Source: Thalassospira alkalitolerans (GTDB lineage: Bacteria; Pseudomonadota; Alphaproteobacteria; Rhodospirillales; Thalassospiraceae). Taken from it: DNA of 64,000 nt. Positions 25,494 through 34,695 of the stretch are shown in pieces. The notes below the pieces were generated by a model that was not told where the DNA came from, ran no database searches, and saw only the letters and a list, made by a program, of their open reading frames with translations. The stretch's first letter is position 1, and every line of letters starts with the position of its first letter. The DNA is taken from positions 1 to 64,000 of the forward strand of contig NZ_JFKB01000017.1 of NCBI RefSeq assembly GCF_002115745.1, given 5' to 3'. A program made the position numbers and the translations under genes.

Positions 25494-27164
25494 CTAAACC
25501 GTCCTAACTCCATTAAGGAATTCTTCCACCTTCTGACGCAGCAATTCTGATTGCTCAGACAGCTCTCCCGATGCACTTAAAACATCTTCAGCCGCCGCCC
25601 CTGTTGAAGTTGCAGCTTGGTTTACACCAATGATATTTTCAGAAACTTCAGATGTTCCAGCCGCCGCTTCTTGCACATTTCTGGTGATTTCCTGGGTCGC
25701 AGCACCTTGTTGTTCAACCGCACTTGCGATGGCCGCAGCAATTTCACTGATTTCTGAAATGGTGCTTGATATAGATGCAATTGCATCAACGGCACCATCG
25801 GTTTCCTGCTGAATGCTTGTGATCTGGGATGTGATATCGTCTGTCGCCCTAGAGGTTGCTGTCGCAAGATTTTTGACCTCTGCCGCAACGACGGCAAAGC
25901 CCTTACCTGCATCCCCTGCACGAGCAGCCTCAATGGTCGCATTCAAAGCCAGAAGGTTGGTCTGCTCGGCAATATCACTGATCAAGCCGACCACATCACC
26001 AATCTTCTGGGCCGCCGCAGCAAGGCCACGCACCTGCACATTGGTACGTTCGGCATCAATTACCGCACGACCTGCCACCGTCGAAGACTGACTGACCTGA
26101 TGGGTGATTTCTGCAATGGATGCGCTCAGTTCTTCTGAAGCACTGGCAACGGTCTGCACATTGTTTGATGCCTGCTCTGCCGCAGCAGCGACGATGCTCG
26201 ACTGTCGGCTGGTTTCCTCGGCCGTGCTCGTCATGCCCGTTGCGGTCGTTCTCATTTCGGTCGAAGCAGACGCAAGCGCCTTAAGAACCAAGGTCACATC
26301 CTGATCAAAGCCCGATGTTAGTTCATTGATTTTTTGGACACGTATTTCACGATTTTTGGCAGATTCCGCCTCTTGCGCAGCCAATTCGTCAGCACGGATC
26401 ATGTTTTCCTTGAACACCAAAACGGCTTTGGACATATCACCGATTTCATCTTTGCGATCCTGTCCTGGGATTTCGGCCTGTTTGTTACCACCCGCAAGCC
26501 CATTCATCGCATCCGTGATCGCACGTATTGGGCGGGAAATACCCACACCAATTCCCCACGCGGCGAAAATGCCAAGAACGATCGCAATTCCAGCGAATAT
26601 TTCGGTAACCAGAATGGATTGCTCGGCTGCCTTTGTGGCACGTGGTCCGATCTCATCCTGCTCGGCCTTTACAGCCAGTTTTAATTTTTCAAGGTTTTCG
26701 GCAATTATTGGCCCAATTCGATCCAACGTACCAGTCACCAAAGTGTCGCGTGCCGGATCATTTGCAGGCATTAATATAATCCTATCGAAAGCATCACGAT
26801 AAGATTTCAGGTGCTCATCAGCGACCTGCGCCATTTTGTGATATTCGGGATTATCCAGAAGATTTATCAGTTGCTCATTCAATGTGATCGACGAAGAAAG
26901 GCGGTTTTTAACATTTTCAGCTGATGTTTCAGACCCGGTCAAAAGGTAACCTTTGACCGAAACACGTGCTTCAAGCAGATTGGCTTGGACACGACCGGCT
27001 TGATTGGATTGCAGGGCAATTTGACGGTAACGAATAAAATCGTCACCCACGCTGCTGATCGACAACACTGCAAACAGTGACATCACCGCGAGCAGCGCGA
27101 GCACAACACCAAAGCCACCAAAGACCTTTGTCGATATCTTTAAGTGGTTGAAAATAGATATCAT
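25494..27164 (-). CDS. Methyl-accepting chemotaxis protein
   Basis: This inner-membrane chemoreceptor is about 556 residues long. TM1 is at about 11-36 ([20 protein letters not shown]). A periplasmic helical sensor region of about 145 residues follows, then TM2 at about 182-205, a HAMP domain ([17 protein letters not shown]) and a cytoplasmic signalling domain with the hairpin tip motif [18 protein letters not shown] and many methylation-type Gln/Glu heptads. The start is placed at the ATG at 27164, with GGGGA 6 nt upstream; an ATG at 27176 would add four residues. The ligand is unknown, and no che genes are nearby. Confidence 0.93.
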   Translation of the reverse strand: MISIFNHLKISTKVFGGFGVVLALLAVMSLFAVLSISSVGDDFIRYRQIALQSNQAGRVQANLLEARVSVKGYLLTGSETSAENVKNRLSSSITLNEQLINLLDNPEYHKMAQVADEHLKSYRDAFDRIILMPANDPARDTLVTGTLDRIGPIIAENLEKLKLAVKAEQDEIGPRATKAAEQSILVTEIFAGIAIVLGIFAAWGIGVGISRPIRAITDAMNGLAGGNKQAEIPGQDRKDEIGDMSKAVLVFKENMIRADELAAQEAESAKNREIRVQKINELTSGFDQDVTLVLKALASASTEMRTTATGMTSTAEETSRQSSIVAAAAEQASNNVQTVASASEELSASIAEITHQVSQSSTVAGRAVIDAERTNVQVRGLAAAAQKIGDVVGLISDIAEQTNLLALNATIEAARAGDAGKGFAVVAAEVKNLATATSRATDDITSQITSIQQETDGAVDAIASISSTISEISEIAAAIASAVEQQGAATQEITRNVQEAAAGTSEVSENIIGVNQAATSTGAAAEDVLSASGELSEQSELLRQKVEEFLNGVRTV

Positions 27165-27273
27165 TTCAGTCCCCATATAAGAAAAACAATTTTACCTGAT
27201 ATGGGAAAGGGAGATGTTTTTTACAACCCAAATGTATATATATCAAATCATACCAAAGTTAAAACACAACGAC

Positions 27274-28641
27274 TTAGGTAGTAGACCCTATTTCCGGTTC
27301 GCCAGTGCAAGCTAAAGGCTGTGCTCGGCAAGCAACTCGGTAACTTACAATTCCTGTTACCGCACCAAACAAAACAATACCAGCCGCCTGCCCAGCCAAT
27401 ACGCCAACCGCCCCAAGATAATAACTGCCAAGCCAAACCAGCGGGATCACCCCCAACAGCTCCTTAGCAAGGTCAAAAACCATCGCAAGGTTCGGGCGAC
27501 CGGTGACATTAAAAAAGGTATGCGATGAAAATTGTAGCCCCTGAAACACATAGAATGGTGCGGTAAAACTACAAAAGATTGCAAGATAGGCCGTTGTTTG
27601 GTCGGTCGCGCTGAACAGCCGGGAAATTTGCCCTTGAAACAGGAACAGCGCACTGCATACGACGACACCATAAACCGCAATCAGCGCCCAGACGTTATGC
27701 CAAATACGTCGTACCCGATCCATTTTTCCCGCAGCAAAATTCTGACCGATAATTGGCCCGATTGCCTGCGGCAGCGCCATGTAACCGACAAAGACAAAGG
27801 GCGCGATGCGCTCAATAATAGCCATAGCAGCCACCGCATCAGAACCAAACTTTGCCATGCTGGCCATGATAAAGGCACTGGCCATCGGCGGACCAACTTT
27901 TGCCAGACCAACCGGCACCGTTACCCGCGCGATATCGCCAATATCCTTGCGGAACAATTCCCCATTAAACCGGCCCAGCATATGGTGAACATTGCGCACG
28001 CCGTAAAAGGCCACCGCCATAATGGCGATGCGTGACAAAACAGTCGCCCATGCAGCCCCTTCAACACCCCAGTCAAAGCCGAAGATAAAGATCGGGTCGA
28101 GGATTGCATTAACGCCTGCGCCAACCATTTTCGACCACATGGCACGTTGCTTGGCCCCGATGGCGCGCAACAATGCGCCTGAAGACATGCTCAGCACCAA
28201 CACCGGCAAACACAGAATGACAATCTGTACATAGGTTGCACCGATTTCATGCGCCTTGCCGACTGCCCCGAAAACACCCAGCATAAGAGGTGCTGCCAGC
28301 CACAGGACCACGGTCATCACGCCAGATAGAGCAAGACCAAACACCAAAATATGGGTGGCATATATTTTTGCCCGTTCACGATCACCAAGTCCCTCGGCGC
28401 GAGATACAAGGGCCGTCATGGCCGTTGAAATGCCAAGAGAAACGGCCAGTGTGAAAAAAATAATTGGCCAGGCAAAACCAAGCCCGGCGATAATTTCAAC
28501 ATCGCCCAGAAGGCTCAGAAAAAACAAATCCAGCGCATCGACCAGCACCATCGCCACCAGTGCAAGCATGCTGGTATGGGCCATCGAAAAGATATGGCGC
28601 AGGATTGAACCCGACACAAAATATTGCGACGCCATAGCCAT
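27274..28641 (-). CDS. MATE-family efflux transporter
   Basis: This 455-residue polytopic inner-membrane protein has about twelve hydrophobic segments in two halves, as in NorM/DinF-type multidrug and toxin extrusion exporters. MSSGALLRAIGAKQRAM and GFDWGVEGAAWATVLSR are typical family segments. Exchange is with Na+ or H+. It lies 34 nt after the unknown 454-residue gene on the same strand, which suggests a two-gene unit. No ribosome site is evident, and a TATAAT box lies about 8 nt before the ATG, so a short-leader or leaderless transcript is possible. The substrate is unknown. Confidence 0.9.
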   Translation of the reverse strand: MAMASQYFVSGSILRHIFSMAHTSMLALVAMVLVDALDLFFLSLLGDVEIIAGLGFAWPIIFFTLAVSLGISTAMTALVSRAEGLGDRERAKIYATHILVFGLALSGVMTVVLWLAAPLMLGVFGAVGKAHEIGATYVQIVILCLPVLVLSMSSGALLRAIGAKQRAMWSKMVGAGVNAILDPIFIFGFDWGVEGAAWATVLSRIAIMAVAFYGVRNVHHMLGRFNGELFRKDIGDIARVTVPVGLAKVGPPMASAFIMASMAKFGSDAVAAMAIIERIAPFVFVGYMALPQAIGPIIGQNFAAGKMDRVRRIWHNVWALIAVYGVVVCSALFLFQGQISRLFSATDQTTAYLAIFCSFTAPFYVFQGLQFSSHTFFNVTGRPNLAMVFDLAKELLGVIPLVWLGSYYLGAVGVLAGQAAGIVLFGAVTGIVSYRVACRAQPLACTGEPEIGSTT

Positions 28642-28675
28642 TAGAAATTATACCCGCGCGAAGACATAAACACGA

Positions 28676-30040
28676 TCAGCCATCATTGTTCGGCCGCAGG
28701 ATATATTCGAATTCCCGTTCCTCGGTCGAAGCACAATCATCGCCGGATAAATGCGATATCCGTGCAGTTCGGGCATTCGCCAATTTCGGCAACGCCCCTT
28801 GAACGGTATCCCCCAGAACTGCATCCGGGCCGATTTTCCATTTTGCTGCAATCACACTGGGGTTTTCGGTATCAAATTCGTCAAGCTTGCGACGAATGCG
28901 CGATTGTATCACCGGGGCATATGGGAATTTCTGCGAGGTCCAGAACCGTTTTGACGATTGGAAATAACCGACCTCGTCAAGGAATGACACGCCGAAATAA
29001 TAACAGGATTCAAGCGAGTTATAGAACTTGCTGTCCGGTACAAAACTGCCATCACGCTTTAGCGACTGGGCAAGGCACCAATCGAGCATCCCGGCAATCT
29101 GATCGCGCGCGAGTTCCCGTTCGCTGGAACGCATATGCGGCCAGCCATAACGAAATATTTTCGCAACATCGTAATTGTTGTGATTGTTAAATGCGCCCCG
29201 GCTGAGCCAACCTTGCGGGTATTCAAACGTGCTGCTTTCAAGGGTCGTCCGAATAATGTTTGGCCAATATCCAACCCGCCCCTTGCGGTAAGATACAATA
29301 TGGAAAGTATAGCTCAGATCGTCATAGCGATAGGTCTTGCCATCCGACACATACCAAGGGCCCCAATAACCCGTTTCAGGGTTCTGGATTTCATCAAGAA
29401 AATCGCGAAACGCATCGACATAGCTTTGATCAAGCTCGATGCCCAATACATTTTCCTGCGCATAGCGGCGAAGCGACGGTTTGAAACACAGCTGCGCCAG
29501 ACAGCATATAACGCTGCCAAATTCGTCACGCTGGTTGCGCCCGGTTGTCGCAATATCGGAAACCAGCAATTTTTCCAGATAGTCGCGCATGGCTGGTGCC
29601 GTTGCGATAGGTTCCAAGAAGCTTAGCGGATAACGCGGTGCACGCCCTTCGCGGACAAGCTCATGCAAACGGACGATGGTTGCATCGAATTTGTGATGGA
29701 ATTCATTATATTGCCACCCCCACGACCCATCGATTGATGATTGGCGCGCAACATAACATTGATCAGCGTCATCAAAACTGTTTTCAAGCCGATCAACCAT
29801 CCGATCAAGCTCTGGCCAATAGGCAGTATAACGCGCCAACCATTTGGCATAGATATAAAGTTGCTGGGACGCCAGCATGGTTCGGCTGTATTCCGAAAAC
29901 TTGCGCAATGCGATTGAAAGTGCGCCCAGATTATCGATATATTTGAGCGCCTTATCCTGATAACCCTGATCATACCGGGTAAAATCCCGTGTAATCACGC
30001 AGTTGTCACCAAATCCTGTCAGGCTTTGCTCGATCGACAT
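28676..30040 (-). CDS. Unknown protein with QW-like repeats
   Basis: This 454-residue soluble protein lacks a signal peptide. Three repeats resemble the QW motif of alpha/alpha-toroid enzymes (terpene cyclases, prenyltransferases, some glycosidases): QSSIDGSWG at 100-108, QNPETGYWG at 219-227 and QSLKRDGSF at 325-333, spaced about 105-120 residues apart. Aromatic and His-rich stretches (RGAFNNHNNYDVAKIF, residues 281-296) could line a pocket. The ribosome site AGGAAAAGG is good. The gene probably heads a unit with the MATE exporter, and a perfect palindrome lies 156 nt upstream. I do not recognise a named family, and the toroid fold is inference. Confidence 0.82.
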   Translation of the reverse strand: MSIEQSLTGFGDNCVITRDFTRYDQGYQDKALKYIDNLGALSIALRKFSEYSRTMLASQQLYIYAKWLARYTAYWPELDRMVDRLENSFDDADQCYVARQSSIDGSWGWQYNEFHHKFDATIVRLHELVREGRAPRYPLSFLEPIATAPAMRDYLEKLLVSDIATTGRNQRDEFGSVICCLAQLCFKPSLRRYAQENVLGIELDQSYVDAFRDFLDEIQNPETGYWGPWYVSDGKTYRYDDLSYTFHIVSYRKGRVGYWPNIIRTTLESSTFEYPQGWLSRGAFNNHNNYDVAKIFRYGWPHMRSSERELARDQIAGMLDWCLAQSLKRDGSFVPDSKFYNSLESCYYFGVSFLDEVGYFQSSKRFWTSQKFPYAPVIQSRIRRKLDEFDTENPSVIAAKWKIGPDAVLGDTVQGALPKLANARTARISHLSGDDCASTEEREFEYILRPNNDG

Positions 30041-30195
30041 TGGAAGCCTTTTCCTGTTGAAGCCAGAAACGCGAACCCAAATTCCAAAACCCGACCGTTA
30101 TTACCATCACGTCGGTCAGATTTTTCCCAATAATCGCCCCCTAAGAATGCACCCATTTGTTGGTCAACATATATTATTGATCGCCTTTTTGGCCA

Positions 30196-30219
30196 AATAA
30201 ATCAATCGATTGATTTATT
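30196..30219. promoter_or_regulatory. Perfect 24-bp palindrome, probable operator
   Basis: The left arm AATAAATCAATC is followed without spacer by its exact complement, centred on ATCGAT. It lies 156 nt upstream of the 454-residue gene start. The symmetry and AT-richness fit a TetR/MarR-type dimer site; the regulator is not in the window. Confidence 0.55.
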
Positions 30220-30427
30220 ATGGTTGTCTAAAATACCACAGAAAACATCTTATAAGTGTATATCGCGTCACCTGACAGAATACCACCCAAAAGGTGAATT
30301 CCGATCAAAACAAACTATACAAAAGAATAAATAATCAAGGCAATGAGATAGATTTCGTTCCATCTCGCCAACGCATAAATGCCATCAACTATTTGCAAAA
30401 AATACTGTCTTAATCAGGGCAAAAGAA

Positions 30428-30450
30428 AAGGCGCCCGAAACGGGCGCCTT
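30428..30450 (-). terminator. Terminator of the sulfite reductase unit
   Basis: A perfect stem, AAGGCGCCCG/CGGGCGCCTT, encloses an AAA loop and is followed on the minus strand by TTTTCTTTT, about 45 nt after the DUF934 gene stop. Confidence 0.88.
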
Positions 30451-30493
30451 AAAGGTCGAGCTTCAAAGCCCGGTCCGAATTAACAAACAAATA

Positions 30494-31018
30494 TCAGGAA
30501 GCAGTTTTAATTGCTGCACGCCGCTGCTCACGAAGCGACGCCGCAGTCGCCCGCCCATCGCCTGTTGGCTGGTAGTAAACCGTCATTTCCTTCAACGCGG
30601 CCCGCACCTTGGTCAAAGAAACATCATCATCATTTTTCAGTTCATAGGCATCAAAACCACAACGATGCATATAAAGGATCTGATCACGCAATACGTCTCC
30701 GATCGCACGTAGTTCGCCCTTGAAACCAAAGCGTTCACGCAGAACACGAGCATAGGAATACCCCCGTCCATCGGTATAAGCCGGGAAATTGACCGTAATG
30801 ATCGACAGACGGTCCAGATCATCGGCCAGATCTTCGGGTGCATCACCAGAGTTCAATTGAACACCAAGACCGCCATTGCGCCCAATCAGCGTTTCACGTT
30901 CTTCCTTGAACCGCGCCAACGGCACGATAATGTTTTCTTCGCCCGCTGGCAGGTCGCCTTCGATATCAACCGTGATCCATTCCTGATCGATCACGCTGTC
31001 ATTCTTAACGATCGCCAT
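30494..31018 (-). CDS. DUF934-family protein, sulfite reductase associated
   Basis: This 174-residue cytoplasmic protein of the DUF934 family is almost always found next to cysI in alpha- and betaproteobacteria. The start is the ATG at 31018 with AGAGGTG upstream, overlapping the 3' end of cysI by 14 nt. The segment DRLSIITVNFPAYTDGRGYSY is the conserved core. It is presumed to help sulfite reductase, perhaps as an electron-transfer or assembly partner in species lacking the CysJ flavoprotein, but the biochemical role is not established. Confidence 0.9.
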   Translation of the reverse strand: MAIVKNDSVIDQEWITVDIEGDLPAGEENIIVPLARFKEERETLIGRNGGLGVQLNSGDAPEDLADDLDRLSIITVNFPAYTDGRGYSYARVLRERFGFKGELRAIGDVLRDQILYMHRCGFDAYELKNDDDVSLTKVRAALKEMTVYYQPTGDGRATAASLREQRRAAIKTAS

Positions 31019-32660
31019 AAAGCACCTCTTTGAACGGGTCCATGCCGACACGGCGATAGGTATCAATAAAACGTTCGCCGGTTTCACGAATACCAAGATA
31101 TTTGGTCACCAGACTTTCGATGGCATCCACAACTTCGGCCTCAGAAAAACCAGCTCCGGCGATCTTGCCGATTTCGGCATTCTCGCTGGCGTCACCACCA
31201 AGGGTAATCTGATAAAATTCCTTACCGCGTTTATCGAGGCCCAGAATACCAATATGACCAACGTGATGATGCCCGCAGGCATTGATGCAGCCGGAAATCT
31301 TGATTTTGAGCTCGCCGATATCATGCTGGCGATCCAGGTCGGAAAACCGTTCCGAAATGCGCTGCGACAACGGGATCGAACGCGCGGTTGCCAAGGCACA
31401 GTAATCAAGCCCCGGACAGCAAATGATATCCGAAACATAGCCAAGGTTGGCGGTCGCCAGATTGGCGTTTTTAAGCTCGGCCCAAAGCGAGAACAAATCG
31501 GCTTTTTTGACGTGCGGCAAAACAAGGTTCTGTTCATGCGTTACGCGAACATCGCCAAAGCTGTATTGATCCGAAAGATCAGCAACCAATTCCATCTGGG
31601 TATCGGTTGCGTCCCCTGGAATGCCGCCAATCGGTTTGAGCGATACATTGGCAATCGCATAACCCGGTTGTTTATGTGCAATCACGTTCGAACGTACCCA
31701 GTTTGCGAATTCGCGGTTCTCTGCCTTACGGCGTTCGAACTCGGCATCATCGTCAGTCAGGGTTTCAAAAGCGGGTGGTGCAAATTGTTCGATGTAATGC
31801 GCGATTTCCGCATCATCAACACGCAACGAGCCGTCCTTGATCAGGTTCCATTCTTCTTCGACCAGACGCTGAACTTCCTCAATCCCGATTTCATGAACCA
31901 GAATTTTGAAACGGGCTTTGTATTTATTATCCCGGCGGCCAAAGCGGTTATAAACACGCAGGATCGCTTCAAGGTAAGAAAACAGATCGTTCTTACCGAT
32001 GAAGTCGCGCACGGTTTTGCCAACAAACGGTGTTCGGCCAAGACCACCGCCAACAATGACTTCAAAACCGACTTCCCCCGCATCGTTATGATGCATACGA
32101 AGCCCGATATCATGAACTTTGACCGCTGCGCGATCATTCGCCGAACCGGTTACGGCGACCTTGAACTTACGCGGCAGATAGGTGAATTCCGGATGGAAAG
32201 TCGACCACTGGCGGATCAGTTCGCAATAGGGGCGCGGATCTTCGATTTCGTCGGCAGCAGCACCGGCATATTGGTCGGTCGTGGTATTACGAATGCAGTT
32301 CCCCGACGTCTGAATGGCATGCATTTCGACCTTGGCAAGATCAAGCAATGCGTCGGGAATTTCATCAAGCTTTGGCCAGTTATACTGGATATTCTGGCGC
32401 GTTGTAAAATGACCATAGCCTTTGTCATAACGACGCGCGATATAGCCAAGCTGGCGTAATTGATCAGCGCGCAGCGTGCCATAGGGAACGGCAACACGCA
32501 GCATATAGGCGTGAAGTTGAAGATACACACCGTTCATCAGACGCAGCGGGCGGAACTGTTCCTCGGTAATATCACCAGAAAGGCGGCGTTCCACCTGTTC
32601 GCGGAATTGTTCGGTACGTTCCAGCACCAGCTGGCGGTCGAAATCATCATAACGATACAT
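31005..32660 (-). CDS. cysI: Assimilatory nitrite/sulfite reductase hemoprotein
   Basis: This 551-residue siroheme-[4Fe-4S] enzyme reduces sulfite to sulfide with six electrons. The start is the ATG at 32660 with an AAGGAGA site. The siroheme/cluster cysteines appear as SGNCIRNTT in the N-terminal half, DIICCPGLDYC further on, and SGCINACGHHHVGHIG with the cluster CxxxC in the C-terminal half. Ferredoxin-type repeats (TTRQNIQYNW, VTHEQNLVLPHV) are present. It lies between DUF2849 and DUF934 genes. cysJ is absent, as expected for this type, and cysH is not adjacent. Confidence 0.94.
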   Translation of the reverse strand: MYRYDDFDRQLVLERTEQFREQVERRLSGDITEEQFRPLRLMNGVYLQLHAYMLRVAVPYGTLRADQLRQLGYIARRYDKGYGHFTTRQNIQYNWPKLDEIPDALLDLAKVEMHAIQTSGNCIRNTTTDQYAGAAADEIEDPRPYCELIRQWSTFHPEFTYLPRKFKVAVTGSANDRAAVKVHDIGLRMHHNDAGEVGFEVIVGGGLGRTPFVGKTVRDFIGKNDLFSYLEAILRVYNRFGRRDNKYKARFKILVHEIGIEEVQRLVEEEWNLIKDGSLRVDDAEIAHYIEQFAPPAFETLTDDDAEFERRKAENREFANWVRSNVIAHKQPGYAIANVSLKPIGGIPGDATDTQMELVADLSDQYSFGDVRVTHEQNLVLPHVKKADLFSLWAELKNANLATANLGYVSDIICCPGLDYCALATARSIPLSQRISERFSDLDRQHDIGELKIKISGCINACGHHHVGHIGILGLDKRGKEFYQITLGGDASENAEIGKIAGAGFSEAEVVDAIESLVTKYLGIRETGERFIDTYRRVGMDPFKEVLYGDR

Positions 32661-32670
32661 GGCTATCTCC

Positions 32671-32964
32671 TTACCCGGCCTGATAGCCGAGATCCTGTCG
32701 CACACTCGGACCTTTGGTGCGCAGGATTTCACGGTATTTCGTCGGAACCAGTCCACCGTCTTGTTGTTCGACCTCGATCAGATACGGGCCGACAATTATG
32801 ATATCGAGTTCGGGAACGCTGGCCTCGGCCAGCAAGGCGTTTCCCGCCTCTTTTCCGTCGGCAACACGTGCCTGGTCGATGTTTTCGCTCCAACCACCAT
32901 CAGCGGTCAGAAACACCACCAGCCCGTCATCAAGACGGTTTGCCGTGACAACTTGCAGGGACAT
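32671..32964 (-). CDS. DUF2849-family protein
   Basis: This 97-residue soluble protein of the DUF2849 family regularly precedes cysI in alphaproteobacteria. The conserved N-terminal VVTANRLDDGLVVFLTADGGW forms the recognisable part. It is first in the DUF2849-cysI-DUF934 unit, 10 nt ahead of cysI. Its function is unknown, but the linkage to sulfite reduction is strong. The 217-nt gap to the divergent DUF1489 gene carries the promoters; I saw no clear regulator site. Confidence 0.88.
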   Translation of the reverse strand: MSLQVVTANRLDDGLVVFLTADGGWSENIDQARVADGKEAGNALLAEASVPELDIIIVGPYLIEVEQQDGGLVPTKYREILRTKGPSVRQDLGYQAG

Positions 32965-33181
32965 TCGGTTCTCTCAGCCTGTAAATCTCTCTGGGTGATG
33001 TCCTGTCTATGGACATTTTCTGCAGCAGAATTTGGATGATTATTCTCTATTGGTCAAGTTTTTTTGTTAAATATAGTAAAGTACATTATTAAAGTGTGTT
33101 AATTAATCCGGACTTGACCAAATCGCTTATGACTTCTAGGTCAGATAACATCTGTCCCGCCCGAAAGAATTCGAACACATC

Positions 33182-33598
33182 ATGCCCCTTCACCTGATCA
33201 AACTCAGCGTCGGTACTGAAAGCCCCGAAACACTGCGCCAATGGCAGGCTTATTTCGGTGGTCTTCATGGCCGGATTTTCCACACCACGCGAATGACTCC
33301 GAAACGCCGTGCAGAAATTCTGGATGATGGATCAATTTATTGGGTGATCAAGGGGGCTATTCGTGCACGCCAACGCGTGCTCGACCTGGAAGAATTCATC
33401 GACGAAGAAGGCGTCAAATATTGTCGTATCGTCCTTGACCCGGAACTGATTGAAACGCGTACCTATCCGCATCGTGCGTTTCAGGGATGGCGTTACCTGA
33501 CGGCGGACAAATGCCCGCCCGATGAAAAACAGAGCCGCGGTACAGACACCCTGCCCGAAGACATGGCCGACGAACTACGCGAATTGGGCCTGATTTAA
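33182..33598 (+). CDS. DUF1489-family protein
   Basis: This 138-residue cytoplasmic protein matches the alphaproteobacterial DUF1489 family (N-terminal LHLIKLSVGTESPETL, central DGSIYWVIKGAIRARQ, C-terminal FQGWRYLTADKCPPD). No catalytic motif is known. It is divergent from the sulfite reductase unit. Its stop codon overlaps that of the LysR gene at a shared TTAA, so the two transcripts converge without spacer. Confidence 0.88.
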   Translation: MPLHLIKLSVGTESPETLRQWQAYFGGLHGRIFHTTRMTPKRRAEILDDGSIYWVIKGAIRARQRVLDLEEFIDEEGVKYCRIVLDPELIETRTYPHRAFQGWRYLTADKCPPDEKQSRGTDTLPEDMADELRELGLI

Positions 33599-34554
33599 TC
33601 GGAGGCAAGCGTTATCACCGTCAAGGCGGGCTGGTTTTCTTCGATGTCCTTAAGGGTCGCTGCGACTTCGTGCTTTAGCCAGCGAATAAACGCCTGCACA
33701 CGCGGCCGGTTCATGTTTTCCTCGGGACAAGTCAAATAATAGGCATAGTTTGACGCCACGGTTTGCGGAAAGGGTCGCACCAGCAAACCAGCCTTCAAAT
33801 CCTGTGCGGCCAGACTGGTCCGCGCCATACCGATGCCCTGCCCCATCAAAGCGGCCTGAATGACCATATCGCCGGAATTGAACCGCAAACCACGGCGCAG
33901 ATCGATCCCCTTAACCCCGACTCCCTCCAACCAGAATTGCCAATCGGCTGCGCGCGGTTGATCAATATGTGACGTCGCATCATGCAACAGCTGATGCCCC
34001 GCAATATCGGCAGGCCGATTTAACGGCGCACTGGATGCCAGATAATCCGGACTGCAAACCGGGAAAACCTCGTCGCGCATCAGAAGTTCTGTGTAAAGAT
34101 TGGGATAGCGCCCCCGCCCAAACCGCACGGCAAGGTCTATGCCTTCGCTTCGAAAGTCGACCAAGCGGTCATCAGCATGAATGCGGACATCAATATCAGG
34201 ATGTTCTTTGCGAAAATGCCCAAGGCGCGGAATCAGCCATTTGACAGCAAAAGATTGCAAGACACTGACCGTCACCACCCCGGCTTCTTCGACCGCACGC
34301 AGACTTTCGATTTCCCCGGCAATACGTGAAAACCCTTCATAGGTCGCGCGTGCCAGCCGATCACCTTCCTCGGTCAATTGCAATCGCCGCGGCAGCCGAA
34401 AGAACAACCTGAACCCCAGATATTCTTCAAGCTGGCGAATCTGCTGGCTGATTGCGCCTTGGGTAACAAACAATTCTTCGGCTGCGCGGGTAAAGTTCAG
34501 ATGCCGGGCCGCGGCATCAAAGGCCCGCAAAGACTGTAACGGTGGCAAACGCAT
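33595..34554 (-). CDS. GcvA-type LysR-family regulator
   Basis: This 319-residue LysR-type regulator has an N-terminal winged helix at about 1-65 (LQSLRAFDAAARHLNFTRAA, then VTQGAISQQIRQLEEYLG), characteristic of the GcvA/AmpR subgroup. The periplasmic-binding-like effector domain follows from about 92. It is divergent from the DUF1127 gene across a 141-nt gap holding ATTAG/CTAAT elements, the core recognised by E. coli GcvA. Glycine-cleavage genes are absent here, so the effector is unknown. Auto-regulation and control of the DUF1127 gene are likely. Confidence 0.92.
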   Translation of the reverse strand: MRLPPLQSLRAFDAAARHLNFTRAAEELFVTQGAISQQIRQLEEYLGFRLFFRLPRRLQLTEEGDRLARATYEGFSRIAGEIESLRAVEEAGVVTVSVLQSFAVKWLIPRLGHFRKEHPDIDVRIHADDRLVDFRSEGIDLAVRFGRGRYPNLYTELLMRDEVFPVCSPDYLASSAPLNRPADIAGHQLLHDATSHIDQPRAADWQFWLEGVGVKGIDLRRGLRFNSGDMVIQAALMGQGIGMARTSLAAQDLKAGLLVRPFPQTVASNYAYYLTCPEENMNRPRVQAFIRWLKHEVAATLKDIEENQPALTVITLASD

Positions 34555-34576
34555 GACGGCCTCGGGTTAAATCATC

Positions 34577-34591
34577 ATTAGACAGACTAAT
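34577..34591. promoter_or_regulatory. ATTAG-N5-CTAAT LysR-type site
   Basis: The inverted repeat ATTAGACAGACTAAT lies 23 nt upstream of the LysR gene, and a third ATTAG is at 34666-34670 near the DUF1127 start. E. coli GcvA recognises a CTAAT core, and the adjacent gene encodes a GcvA-type protein. Confidence 0.55.
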
Positions 34592-34695
34592 ACATAACCC
34601 CAGAAATACTCGTTTGTCACGCGCTCCATTTCGCAGGATTATGCCCTCAACAGCCTCAAACTTCCATTAGAGGAATTCAATTCGGGAGAACGACC

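Larger units (their letters stand above)
30041..30493. other. 453-nt intergenic region
   Basis: This is AT-rich and has no credible gene. It contains the upstream region of the 454-residue gene, the 24-bp palindrome at 30196-30219, and, at its right end, the terminator of the sulfite reductase unit at 30428-30450. The stretch 30220-30420 shows nothing recognisable. Confidence 0.65.

Noticed and set aside
31254-32459. 401-codon open frame on the plus strand
   Set aside because: It lies wholly antisense to cysI, has no ribosome site and its translation shows no domain; it is a codon-bias shadow.
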